A stretch of DNA of 64,000 nt from Butyrivibrio sp. XPD2006. GTDB taxonomy: Bacteria > Bacillota > Clostridia > Lachnospirales > Lachnospiraceae. Position numbers and translations under genes: made by a program. The DNA is taken from the NCBI RefSeq assembly GCF_000420865.1, contig NZ_ATVT01000006.1, positions 62,001-126,000 on the forward strand. The letters are read 5' to 3'. Below, piece after piece: positions 31,261 to 38,509 of this stretch. The notes beneath the pieces are model-generated. The model saw only the letters and a program-made list of their open reading frames with translations. It made no database searches and was not told the origin of the DNA. How positions within the stretch are numbered: the stretch's first letter is position 1; the number at the start of each line of letters is the position of its first letter.

Positions 31261-32247
31261 ATGACAGAGAAGTACAAAATTTATCTTTCAGACGATACTA
31301 AAACAAGACTTATAAATGACGCTGAACTCTTTGAATTCACAAAGAAGGATGAGTCTGTTAACCTCAACTCATTCCTGAAGACGCTGATTGTGAACTACTT
31401 TGACCGTTACAGACATGACAGCGAAAACCTGCTTTCTAATATCAAGCAGGATCTGACCAGTATCACATCAATAAGCGATAAGGACGCTGCACTTCTGGCA
31501 GACAAGATTATAAGTACATATATTAAGACAGACAGCCTACAGAGCAGCAAGAACTCTGCTCTCACTCTTACTGTGAGCGGGGCTTCATATGAAATCCTCA
31601 AGATCATAGAGAACAACATGTTAAAAGACACTTCTCTGTCCCAATACCTCAAGGACATGTTCAATTCATATCTGTCAATTCCAAGAAGTGAGAGAGAAAC
31701 CATCATATTCAAAGACACCTATGAGGATATCTCCAGGGCACTTAAAGAGCACAGAATTCTCTCTTTTACCAACACATCCTCCGATGAAGAAAAAGCTTTC
31801 CGAGTTGAGCCATATATTATTGCCCCATCAAAAGAAGAACAGTGCAACTACCTGTTATGCAAGGATAGAAGTTCACGAAAACCCAGAACCTTCAGAATAT
31901 CAAGGCTCAGGAGTGTCTTTGTAACTCCCGACACCTTCCCTGTAGATCCTGACATACAAAAAGAGCTTCAGGAAAAAGCTATCCGAAGCCCTCATTCAGT
32001 GTCATTGACAGTTCAGGCAGTAGTTCGTCTGAACAAATATGGAGTTAAAAAGTTTAAGGTAATCACCAAGAACAGGCCTATCGTTTCAAAAGTCGAAGGA
32101 GACCTGTACTACTTTGATTGGCCTGAACTTCAGCTGGAAGAATACTTCAAGCGTTTTGGCAGAGATGCAATAGTTATCGAGCCTGCATCTCTTAAGGAGA
32201 AGATCAAGAAATTCTATTACTATGGGCTCAGAGAATATAACAAGTGA
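31261..32247 (+). CDS. WYL-domain transcriptional regulator
   Basis: A 328-residue protein divergent from the TROVE-rtcB genes. The C-terminal 190 residues match a WYL domain: ALKEHRILSFTNTS, FRVEPYIIAPSKEEQCNYLLC, TFRISRLRSVFV, with a WCX-like tail. The N-terminal 140 residues are helical with repeated LTVSGASYEILKII/SLSQYLKDMFNSYL, probably a DNA-binding part, though I cannot name its type. WYL domains sense ligands such as nucleic acids. AAGAGG precedes the ATG. Likely regulator of the RNA-repair genes. Confidence 0.85.
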   Translation: MTEKYKIYLSDDTKTRLINDAELFEFTKKDESVNLNSFLKTLIVNYFDRYRHDSENLLSNIKQDLTSITSISDKDAALLADKIISTYIKTDSLQSSKNSALTLTVSGASYEILKIIENNMLKDTSLSQYLKDMFNSYLSIPRSERETIIFKDTYEDISRALKEHRILSFTNTSSDEEKAFRVEPYIIAPSKEEQCNYLLCKDRSSRKPRTFRISRLRSVFVTPDTFPVDPDIQKELQEKAIRSPHSVSLTVQAVVRLNKYGVKKFKVITKNRPIVSKVEGDLYYFDWPELQLEEYFKRFGRDAIVIEPASLKEKIKKFYYYGLREYNK

Positions 32248-32283
32248 AACGGATGTTTCACCTACATCTGCCCTGATTAGCTC

Positions 32284-33066
32284 TTAGTTAGCCTTGTCTT
32301 CTTTGCATCCGGCAACATATATGGCTAACCCCATCGGCAAAAACAACACAATAAAAAATCCAAAGATTAACTTCATGAATAAATCGTCGGGAAGCATTGG
32401 CCAAAATGCCACGAAAGCCAGCGCAACTCCCATAAATGTAAATCCGGCAATCTTAAGCGTATTGAAGACCTGCCTGCAGGTAGCTACCAGGTATAATCCC
32501 ATAAGGAAAAACACTGCCATATAAGCCCAGAGCGCCCTCGGCAAATAAGGGATGAGCACTGAAAGGATTATTCCTAATATTATCGGAAAGACCATAAAAG
32601 CAATTCCGGTCCATAGGCGTGTAGGTGAGTAAAAACTCAATCCCTTGCTCTTAAAGTACTCCCAAACAATCTTTTGAACATTAAATTCACTAACCTCTCC
32701 GGCTTTTTCTTCCTGGCATCCACTTTCAGTCTTTTTTCTTAGATCCATTCGATAACTGAAACTTCCGCTTTCGCCAAGGAACATACTCTTTGAAATCTTT
32801 GCCTTTCCAATGCCGACTACATTTTCCTCAGTAACAAACATATCGTGATCAATAACCATTCCGTTATTCTTTATGATGACAATATGTCTGTATTGCCTCT
32901 CTTTACTGGATAACTGATGTCCGTTAAATTCTTTCCAGCTGAATGCATTTAGCTGTATTATCAGTGCTCCGTCTTTTATGGTGCATATCCACTCCGGATG
33001 GCTCTCCTTGAAATCCTGCACTGCTCTCAGGTAATAATTATTTATCTCGATATCTGTAAGTTGCAT
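32284..33066 (-). CDS. Membrane protein, YcxB-like N-terminus
   Basis: A 260-residue protein. The N-terminal half is soluble and beta-rich with KDGALIIQLNAFSWKEF and YRHIVIIKNNGMVIDHDMF, like the cytosolic YcxB-type domain; the C-terminal half has four hydrophobic helices (for example WTGIAFMVFPIILGIILSVL and LIFGFFIVLFLPMGLAIYV). GAGAGGA precedes the ATG at 33066. Together with the next gene it forms a membrane-protein pair. Function unknown. Confidence 0.7.
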   Translation of the reverse strand: MQLTDIEINNYYLRAVQDFKESHPEWICTIKDGALIIQLNAFSWKEFNGHQLSSKERQYRHIVIIKNNGMVIDHDMFVTEENVVGIGKAKISKSMFLGESGSFSYRMDLRKKTESGCQEEKAGEVSEFNVQKIVWEYFKSKGLSFYSPTRLWTGIAFMVFPIILGIILSVLIPYLPRALWAYMAVFFLMGLYLVATCRQVFNTLKIAGFTFMGVALAFVAFWPMLPDDLFMKLIFGFFIVLFLPMGLAIYVAGCKEDKAN

Positions 33067-33095
33067 GACTGATCCTCTCAAATGTTTCTGTTACA

Positions 33096-33755
33096 TCATC
33101 GCTCAAAGACGATACTCCCGGCCTGGGAAGGGTGATCAAAAATTATAACATCTCTGCTTGCAGCTTTGTACTTAAGGAGCATCAAAACAATGAGTATGTC
33201 TCCGCCGGCGGAGAGTATCATTACCAATCCCAGAAGGAATATATCCATTGAGCCAATGGCCATTGCCAACAGCGAAGGTATCAGCCCCAGAACAATAAGA
33301 GGCATAAGCGCTCCCAAGATATAATGCCCCTTTTTAAGAGGTGTCTTGCATACACAGTACGGTGTAAGAAGTTTCCATTTGACACCAAATTCTATGTCCT
33401 TAAATCCGTTTTCGCAAAAAAGGCTCCATGTCAATCCATGTATTAACTCATGCAATGCAATAAGCAGAAAAAGCAGTATTAAAAAAATCGGCAGAGCAAG
33501 CGGACTTGATGCCATAATGCTGTTTCTCACGCCATAATTCGGGTTAACGATAAAAAACAAAATAAAAGCGACAATTATAATAGGCAGTGATATCAAAAAA
33601 GTAAGCACATTGGCTTTGATTATCCCAATAGTCAGGTCATTCCTTTTGTACCCTTTCTCCTCAAGTCCTGCTGCGATTTTTTCAAAGTTAGCCTGTCTTC
33701 TCTCCTCAGCAGGAGACAGCGCAATACTTTTTTCTTTTTCATCTAGTTTCCCCAT
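33096..33755 (-). CDS. DUF3267-type membrane zincin
   Basis: A 219-residue membrane protein with about five helices and a metalloprotease-like HExxH in LIALHELIHGLTWSLFCENG, followed by YCVCKTPLKKGHYILGALMPLI. This is the DUF3267 family of putative membrane metallopeptidases. Substrate unknown. A short gap separates it from the downstream membrane protein gene, suggesting co-transcription. Confidence 0.85.
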   Translation of the reverse strand: MGKLDEKEKSIALSPAEERRQANFEKIAAGLEEKGYKRNDLTIGIIKANVLTFLISLPIIIVAFILFFIVNPNYGVRNSIMASSPLALPIFLILLFLLIALHELIHGLTWSLFCENGFKDIEFGVKWKLLTPYCVCKTPLKKGHYILGALMPLIVLGLIPSLLAMAIGSMDIFLLGLVMILSAGGDILIVLMLLKYKAASRDVIIFDHPSQAGSIVFER

Positions 33756-33793
33756 AACACTCTCCTCTGTATTATTTAATCAACAAAATTTTC

Positions 33794-33979
33794 TCATACT
33801 CCAAGCGGCCACTCAGAGCCAACATCTAAACCATTCTCTGTAAGCCAGTCATCTTCAACTGACACAAGCTTCTCATTACCTGCATCATCCACAAGAGTAA
33901 CCGATACCTTAGGCTTTTGTCCCGGCTGCAGCTCTTCGCAGCCGTAATCTCCATCAAATATCTGCTTAATCTTCCACAT
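33794..33979 (-). CDS. Small conserved protein, unknown
   Basis: A 61-residue protein starting MWKIKQIFDGDYGCEE and containing VSVTLVDDAGNEKLVSV then WLTENGLDVGSEWP. The compact beta-rich style and conserved-looking ends resemble a short family common in clostridia, but I cannot name it. It lies 5 bases downstream of the DUF523 gene and is probably co-transcribed. Confidence 0.68.
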   Translation of the reverse strand: MWKIKQIFDGDYGCEELQPGQKPKVSVTLVDDAGNEKLVSVEDDWLTENGLDVGSEWPLGV

Positions 33980-33984
33980 AAGTC

Positions 33985-34404
33985 TTAGTCCAAATCCTCC
34001 ACATCAACCAGCTTTATCGATGTTCCACTTATCATCTGCGCAAATACTCCCATGCCAGGGATCTTCTTGCCGGTAAAAGAGCCATCGTAAACCTCTTTCA
34101 CTCCGCAGCTCGGGCTTCTGGATTGAAGAATGCAAACTTCAGCACCGGCATCAATTATCTTCTTAAATGCCACCTCTGCTCCGGATCTGAATTCTTTATC
34201 TACAACCTTGCCTTCTTTATTGGTGACAACTCCATCAACTATCTCAGCCGGAACTCTTGGTGTAGGAAGTCCTCCCATCACTTCAGGGCATACAGGGATC
34301 ACTTCGTGGCCTTCGCAAAAAGCCTTAACCTTCTCACTGTAGTTGTTCCCGCCGTTATATTTGCAGTTCTCACCTAAAAGACATGCACTGACAGCTATTA
34401 CCAT
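33985..34404 (-). CDS. DUF523 protein
   Basis: A 139-residue DUF523 protein. Typical motifs are VSACLLGENCKYNGGNN at the N-terminus, VCPEVMGGLPTPRVPAEI, and ILQSRSPSCGVKEVYDGSF; the conserved cysteines in CLLG, CPE and PSCG suggest metal or sulfur chemistry, related to thiolation-associated proteins. Its ATG overlaps the preceding stop (TAATG), so translation is coupled to the YciI-like gene. Activity unproven. Confidence 0.9.
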   Translation of the reverse strand: MVIAVSACLLGENCKYNGGNNYSEKVKAFCEGHEVIPVCPEVMGGLPTPRVPAEIVDGVVTNKEGKVVDKEFRSGAEVAFKKIIDAGAEVCILQSRSPSCGVKEVYDGSFTGKKIPGMGVFAQMISGTSIKLVDVEDLD

Positions 34405-34703
34405 TACTGTTTTCCGTCCTTAACTCCATTGGCTATGACAACATTATTGTTATCAACTTCTATCTTATCCCAGACTTTAGCAAGGACATAAGGCTCATTA
34501 GCAAGGTAATCATCCAGTTCCTTGCGACTGTCAAACTCCATGATCAGTGCTGATCCCTGCATCTTCCCTTCATCATCAAGAAGTCCGCCTGCACAAATAA
34601 TGTGATCATTAAGCTTGCTCATACCCTCAAGATGCTTTGGACGAACTTGCATCCTTTTGTCCAACATTCCTTTTCCATCATAGGCTTTGATCAAAAACTG
34701 CAT
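34404..34703 (-). CDS. YciI-like protein
   Basis: A 99-residue ferredoxin-like fold protein of the YCII-related family: MQFLIKAYDGKG, RPKHLEGMSKL with the conserved His, GSALIMEFDSRKELDDYLANEPYVLAKVWDKIEV. GAGGG precedes the ATG at 34703. Enzymatic role in the family is uncertain. Coupled to the DUF523 gene. Confidence 0.88.
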   Translation of the reverse strand: MQFLIKAYDGKGMLDKRMQVRPKHLEGMSKLNDHIICAGGLLDDEGKMQGSALIMEFDSRKELDDYLANEPYVLAKVWDKIEVDNNNVVIANGVKDGKQ

Positions 34704-34718
34704 CACTTATCCCTCCTA

Positions 34719-35327
34719 CTATACTTTTCTCTTGTTCTTCCTATATGTCTCAATTTCTTCCGCTATCGTGTTGTAGTCTCTCTCAAACAATTCCTCATAT
34801 GCCTGCTTCCATAGTATATCACCGGGCACTTTTTCAATGAGCTTTTCCTGAACGAACAGCTTGCTCTTTTCTTTATATTTAGGAAGATCATTTCTCTCTA
34901 AAAGGTGATTTAACTCTGTCCTCCAAAGGATTGTGATTTTCCTCTTGTCCTTGACTCTGGGATTTACATCCGCCTGCCTCATAACATAAAAGTCCGGAGT
35001 CCCGTTTTCGTCAGCTTCAACTGTAATAACGCCCCACCAGTCCGGTACATGCTCCTTCACATGCGTAGCATGCGATGAACCCACCACAATGATATTACGG
35101 TCATAATACCAGTTGTAGTTCTTGACCTGTTTCTCAAGCCTGGCATAAGTATCTGCATCACTTTTGATCTCTATGCCGTAAAGGTAATCCGGTGTGATCA
35201 TGACAACATCTGCTCTGGCGCTTCCGGTTCTTTTCTCCTCAAGGATCCTCACTTTTCCAAATGAAGTTTCAAGAAAATCAAACAGTGGCTCGCGAATATC
35301 CTTGTCATAAAATATGTCCTTACTCAT
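34719..35327 (-). CDS. PD-(D/E)xK nuclease-like protein (sce7726-like)
   Basis: A 202-residue protein whose first half has the endonuclease fold signature: ARADVVMITPDYLYGIEIKSDADT (Asp, then Glu-x-Lys) and NWYYDRNIIVVGSSHATHV. This resembles the sce7726 family of unknown function. The second half is helical and charged with WRTELNHLLERNDL. No DNA methylase is adjacent, so it is not a standard restriction system. Possibly a nuclease of a mobile element or defence locus. Confidence 0.7.
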   Translation of the reverse strand: MSKDIFYDKDIREPLFDFLETSFGKVRILEEKRTGSARADVVMITPDYLYGIEIKSDADTYARLEKQVKNYNWYYDRNIIVVGSSHATHVKEHVPDWWGVITVEADENGTPDFYVMRQADVNPRVKDKRKITILWRTELNHLLERNDLPKYKEKSKLFVQEKLIEKVPGDILWKQAYEELFERDYNTIAEEIETYRKNKRKV

Positions 35328-35336
35328 CCAACATCC

Positions 35337-35648
35337 TTAGCAGCCTTTTCTTCCGCTTTTGTGATCTTCTATAGAGCAGGCTTCAGGTGTTCCGTATTCA
35401 ACAAGGCCCACAACCGCCGGATCCAGTGTTATACTTCCATCTTCCAAAACAAAAGCAGGTATACCAACATCACCTATTTCCTTTGAATGATCAAAGGCAG
35501 GATTAGTATCACGAAGTCTGGTAAAAGCTCCCATATTTCTGATATTCTCACCGATGTTGATGTACTCAAATTCATTCTCACGCCCAACTATCTGCTCATG
35601 AATGTAATCGCAGTATGGGCATGTAGGCATTCCGTAAATTTTGATCAT
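35337..35648 (-). CDS. Glutaredoxin-like protein, copy 2
   Basis: Same 103-residue product as the gene at 26827-27138 except for one Glu/Asp change; CPYC at residues 10-13. The ATG overlaps the stop of a rhodanese gene by 4 bases (ATGA), so here it is translationally coupled to a sulfurtransferase, hinting at a thiol/persulfide pathway. Silent differences from copy 1 show the duplication is not recent. Confidence 0.88.
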   Translation of the reverse strand: MIKIYGMPTCPYCDYIHEQIVGRENEFEYINIGENIRNMGAFTRLRDTNPAFDHSKEIGDVGIPAFVLEDGSITLDPAVVGLVEYGTPEACSIEDHKSGRKGC

Positions 35649-35962
35649 TGTATTTCCCCCTTATAAGATGCTATTCCACCAATGCTCTTAACATTACTGT
35701 AGCCCATCGCCTTCATTTTGCTCACGGCCTGGGCACTTCTGCTTCCTCTGAGGCAATACACAAAGACAGGTGTATCATGATCTCCAATAGTCTTCTCAAC
35801 ATTAGCGATATCGCCTAAAGGTATATTTATGCTCCCGGGAATGTGTCCGTCTTTATACTCGTCATCATTTCTGACATCAAGCAACACAGCGCCTTCAACG
35901 CCTTTCATATTCTTAACTTCTTCATTGATATCAACCTTCTTAAAAGCATCCAATATTCCCAT
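35645..35962 (-). CDS. Single-domain rhodanese
   Basis: A 105-residue sulfurtransferase. The cdc25-like fold motifs are LLDVRNDDEYKDGHIPGSINIPL and the active loop YCLRGSRSAQA with catalytic Cys. Cytoplasmic. It probably passes sulfane sulfur to a partner; the coupled glutaredoxin gene downstream is the obvious candidate. Confidence 0.9.
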   Translation of the reverse strand: MGILDAFKKVDINEEVKNMKGVEGAVLLDVRNDDEYKDGHIPGSINIPLGDIANVEKTIGDHDTPVFVYCLRGSRSAQAVSKMKAMGYSNVKSIGGIASYKGEIQ

Positions 35963-36051
35963 ATCGTCTCCTTAGGCTACAGCCACTTAAGTGTGCATTC
36001 TCAGTTCCATCTACATGCGTTAAATTTAACTTGTCCAATTCCCTTCTATTT

Positions 36052-36549
36052 TTAACGGTGAATGAAAAACCTTAGATAAGAACCGATCATCTCGAATAAT
36101 CGAAGAAAAGACAAACTGCCTTTCATATATGGTTCACCATTTTTAACTCCAAGAGTTATCTTTAAAGGAAGTCCCGAATCATAATAGTACCCTGAAATCT
36201 TACAGTCTGTAGGAGTTGCTTCACTGATGTACTTCTCCAACTGCTTAGCTGCCATAACAGCATTTTGATCTCCCGGATCCCCTCCGATCGCCGGACCCGA
36301 AGGCCCACAATATGCCGTCAATATCAGTTCATTTCCATCCTCATCCGCAGCAATCAGACAATAGTCATATAAGCATTCCAAATCCTTTGATGTGTGCATC
36401 GGTTCGCCAAATCTGGTCTTAAGCTGCCCATAGGCCAAAGCATAATTTCTCATGAAATCATCCAGCCCATCACCAAATTCATATAGATTGCAGATCTCAG
36501 CTGAACCAGCCATCAAGTCTTCATCACATTTTCTGAAAGTGTATGTCAT
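36052..36549 (-). CDS. Conserved unknown protein
   Basis: A 165-residue protein starting MTYTFRKCDEDLMAGS with central DGNELILTAYCGPSGPAIGGDPGDQNAV and a C-terminal SFLRLFEMIGSYLRFF helix. It resembles immunity-type or DUF proteins of the accessory region downstream but I cannot name it. A GGGGG site lies before the ATG at 36549. It is divergent from the Pho-box-like promoter of RNA copy 3. Confidence 0.65.
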   Translation of the reverse strand: MTYTFRKCDEDLMAGSAEICNLYEFGDGLDDFMRNYALAYGQLKTRFGEPMHTSKDLECLYDYCLIAADEDGNELILTAYCGPSGPAIGGDPGDQNAVMAAKQLEKYISEATPTDCKISGYYYDSGLPLKITLGVKNGEPYMKGSLSFLRLFEMIGSYLRFFIHR

Positions 36550-36682
36550 AATAAACAACCCCCTATACAAAACTTTTCATCAATTTCTTATTCTACAGGT
36601 AAACTGGCGAATTTCCCACAAATATAGCCTTGTTCACAGAAAATTCGAGATTGATTATGACATCCAAACTGTTCATTATCAA

Positions 36683-36736
36683 TTTACAATCTATTAACAA
36701 TACTTTTAATTTGGCTTAAAGTTCTCTATGTATTAT
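36683..36736 (+). promoter_or_regulatory. Pho-box-like promoter of RNA copy 3
   Basis: Direct repeats at 11-bp period: TTTACA (36683), TTAACA (36694), TTTAAT (36705), TTAAAG (36716), then 9 bp and -10 TATTAT (36731-36736). TTAACA is an exact match to the Firmicute PhoP-box consensus. Confidence 0.62.
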
Positions 36737-36742
36737 AAATCT

Positions 36743-36874
36743 ATCAAGAGGAACACAAAACCTCCTGATAACTCACAACCATAAATTCTTTTTCATAACA
36801 CCTCTCCGGCTGATACCCGGAGAGTCCTCCCTAAAACAACGCCGTAGTTCTAATGAGCTACGGCGTTAAATATT
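36743..36874 (+). ncRNA. Structured RNA of a three-copy family, copy 3
   Basis: Hairpin 1 TCAAGAGG/CCTCCTGA (one mismatch), a CATAACAC element, hairpin 2 CTCTCCGG/CCGGAGAG with compensatory changes relative to the other copies, C-rich linker GTCCTCCCTAAAACAAC, hairpin 3 GCCGTAG/CTACGGC, then GTTAAATATTT. The 3' end overlaps the end of the broken gene at 36858 on the other strand. Confidence 0.6.
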
Positions 36875-37101
36875 TCTGCATGTAATCAGACATCCTCAGC
36901 CATTCTATTTCTACTTGCCTCGATTCCCACTCTTTCATCAGATTCTCACATTCCTTTTCTGATATCTGGCACTCGGGCACTTGCAGAGCGCCTTCTATAC
37001 CTTCGGTAGAGCCAATGATATAAACTGGGCTTCCTAAATATCCAAGATATTCATCTTCAACCAAGCCTCTGTTGCCCCAATCGAGTTCCTCATGTCTTCA
37101 T
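36858..37101 (-). pseudogene. Frameshifted small gene, unknown
   Basis: A 67-codon open segment (VEDEYLGYLGSPVYIIGSTE... MQKYLTP) has no good start of its own. Upstream, GAGGTGA precedes an ATG at 37101 that meets TGA after three codons; removing one base would join it as M-K then HEELDWGNRGLVEDEY. So a one-base shift seems to have broken a gene of about 80 codons. The stop TAG lies inside the terminator stem of RNA copy 3. Family unknown. Confidence 0.5.
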
Positions 37102-37116
37102 TGAAGTCACCTCATT

Positions 37117-37258
37117 TTATAATTGTCCGGTAAGACAACTTTTTACTAGTTACAGGACAATTATAAAGCATTTTTGTTGTTATATTCGTCCTGTAAGCCA
37201 TTTTTTATTCGTTACAGGACGATTATAATTCATTTTTGTTGTTATATTCGTCTTATAT
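37117..37258. repeat. Tandem 62-63 bp units of imperfect palindromes
   Basis: Two and a third units. Each unit has a 17-base arm (TTATAATTGTCCGGTAA at 37117; TTATATTCGTCCTGTAA at 37180; partial at 37242), a short spacer, the inverse arm (TTACAGGACAATTATAA at 37150; TTACAGGACGATTATAA at 37212) and a CATTTTTGTTG stretch. Differences between units are compensatory inside the stem (ATT/AAT against TCG/CGA), as expected for a selected hairpin or protein-binding palindrome. Confidence 0.8.
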
Positions 37259-37272
37259 GGGAAAGAGGACGT

Positions 37273-37333
37273 AAAAAGAACCAGCCCACAATTGTTAGAC
37301 TAAAAATCTATCGATTGTAGGTTGGTTCTTTTT
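37273..37333 (-). terminator. Bidirectional terminator
   Basis: Outer stem AAAAAGAACCA/TGGTTCTTTTT with further pairing inside (AGCC/GGTT, CAATTG/CGATTG); T-runs in both directions. It ends the transcript of the gene at 37349-38056. Confidence 0.85.
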
Positions 37334-37348
37334 GACCGTCTCTGCTTT

Positions 37349-38056
37349 TTAACTCAAAAACATTTCTTCTGCAGTTTTCCCCGGATAAAATTGACGTTCT
37401 TCCTCTCTATCAGAATCGCGTAATTTGATAAAGTGTTCGTCCATAGAATCAAAAATCTTATTAACAAGATTCTCTTTTCCATGCTTCAGCAATCCCTTGA
37501 TCAGCTCATCATATTCAGAAAAGACTGTTAGCCTCTCGCCATCTTCATATATGAGATCAATATGCGTATCTTTAAAAAGGTGATTCTCGACAATATACTT
37601 ATAGCTGACATCTACAACATTAGCTGTATCTATCCAGTGATAAATACCTCGCAGCTTTATTCTTGTATATGTATCTTCCGGTGGTTGATTTTCGTATGCA
37701 TCATAATCATATGTAACGCTAAAGCCTTCTTCATCACATTCGTCATCATCTTTATTATAGTAGTATAAATTACCTTGATAATTAGGCGCTCCGGCATATG
37801 CACGAACACCCTTCTCCCCTATCCACGTTAGCCCGAAGAAATCAGTCCATTCCACATAATCCAGCTCAAACTGCCCGGCATCACGCTCTATAGAATAAAA
37901 ATCCGGAAGAAGATCATAATTCTTACCAATACTGCCCTTACTCCTTCTAGCCCTCGTACGCATATATAATTCATGCTGATCCGGTGAGCTTTTTAAATTC
38001 CAGCTCCACTTATCCGGGAAGCACTTTACATAATCCTCAAAATATTCTCTTATCAT
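37349..38056 (-). CDS. Acidic protein, unknown
   Basis: A 235-residue acidic, aromatic-rich cytoplasmic protein (MIREYFEDYVKCFPDKWSWNLK..., then LDYVEWTDFFGLTWIGEKG, NLYYYNKDDDECDEEGF). The composition is like that of immunity or adaptor proteins of polymorphic toxin systems, but no family is recognised. AGGGGG lies upstream of the ATG. Followed by a strong terminator; preceded by a truncated reverse transcriptase. Confidence 0.7.
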   Translation of the reverse strand: MIREYFEDYVKCFPDKWSWNLKSSPDQHELYMRTRARRSKGSIGKNYDLLPDFYSIERDAGQFELDYVEWTDFFGLTWIGEKGVRAYAGAPNYQGNLYYYNKDDDECDEEGFSVTYDYDAYENQPPEDTYTRIKLRGIYHWIDTANVVDVSYKYIVENHLFKDTHIDLIYEDGERLTVFSEYDELIKGLLKHGKENLVNKIFDSMDEHFIKLRDSDREEERQFYPGKTAEEMFLS

Positions 38057-38085
38057 AAATGTGTCCCCCTATCCAACTTTTGAAG

Positions 38086-38376
38086 TCACAAATACAGCTC
38101 CGTTCGCCCTCTTCTCATCTCATCATTATCAGGTTCTATTGATAGAACATAATTAATTCTGCCGAGAAGCTTCCTTGCATATGCCTCAACACTTTCAGAT
38201 AATCCAAGTTTTTTTACATGCTCATCAATCCCAAATTTACGACAATAAAAGAGCTCCTGCCTTATTTTCTTTTTATACCTTGCAGGCACAGAAGCCTTTT
38301 CATTGACAACAATTCCTGTAATTTCTTTGCGTTGTCCATTTCGAAACACAGTCGTTTTCTTGGAATTAAGAAAAAA
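38086..38376 (-). pseudogene. C-terminal remnant of retron-type reverse transcriptase
   Basis: The open frame reads SKKTTVFRNGQRKEITGIVVN then a basic helix KKIRQELFYCRKFGIDEHV and LLGRINYVLSIEPDNDEM. The QR-x-x-TG-x-VVN motif is the hallmark following the thumb-proximal part of retron and related reverse transcriptases, and the rest matches their C-terminal region. The catalytic YxDD part is missing and a TAG stop precedes the fragment. A GTG inside could start an 87-codon product but has no function on its own. Confidence 0.75.
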
Positions 38377-38509
38377 CTACCGCTTGATATAGTCTTTGGT
38401 TCCATCAATGGTCAGTTTTCAGTCGACTGCAAACGCTGTCTTTTATCGACATTCTTATCTTGGCTGATTATTCAAAGCTTGGAAATGATTTTGAACACTG
38501 CAATCCAGC

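Noticed and set aside
36052-36549. Target gene directly controlled by the Pho-box repeats
   Set aside because: The hexamers and -10 point away from this gene and match the RNA on the plus strand in all three loci.
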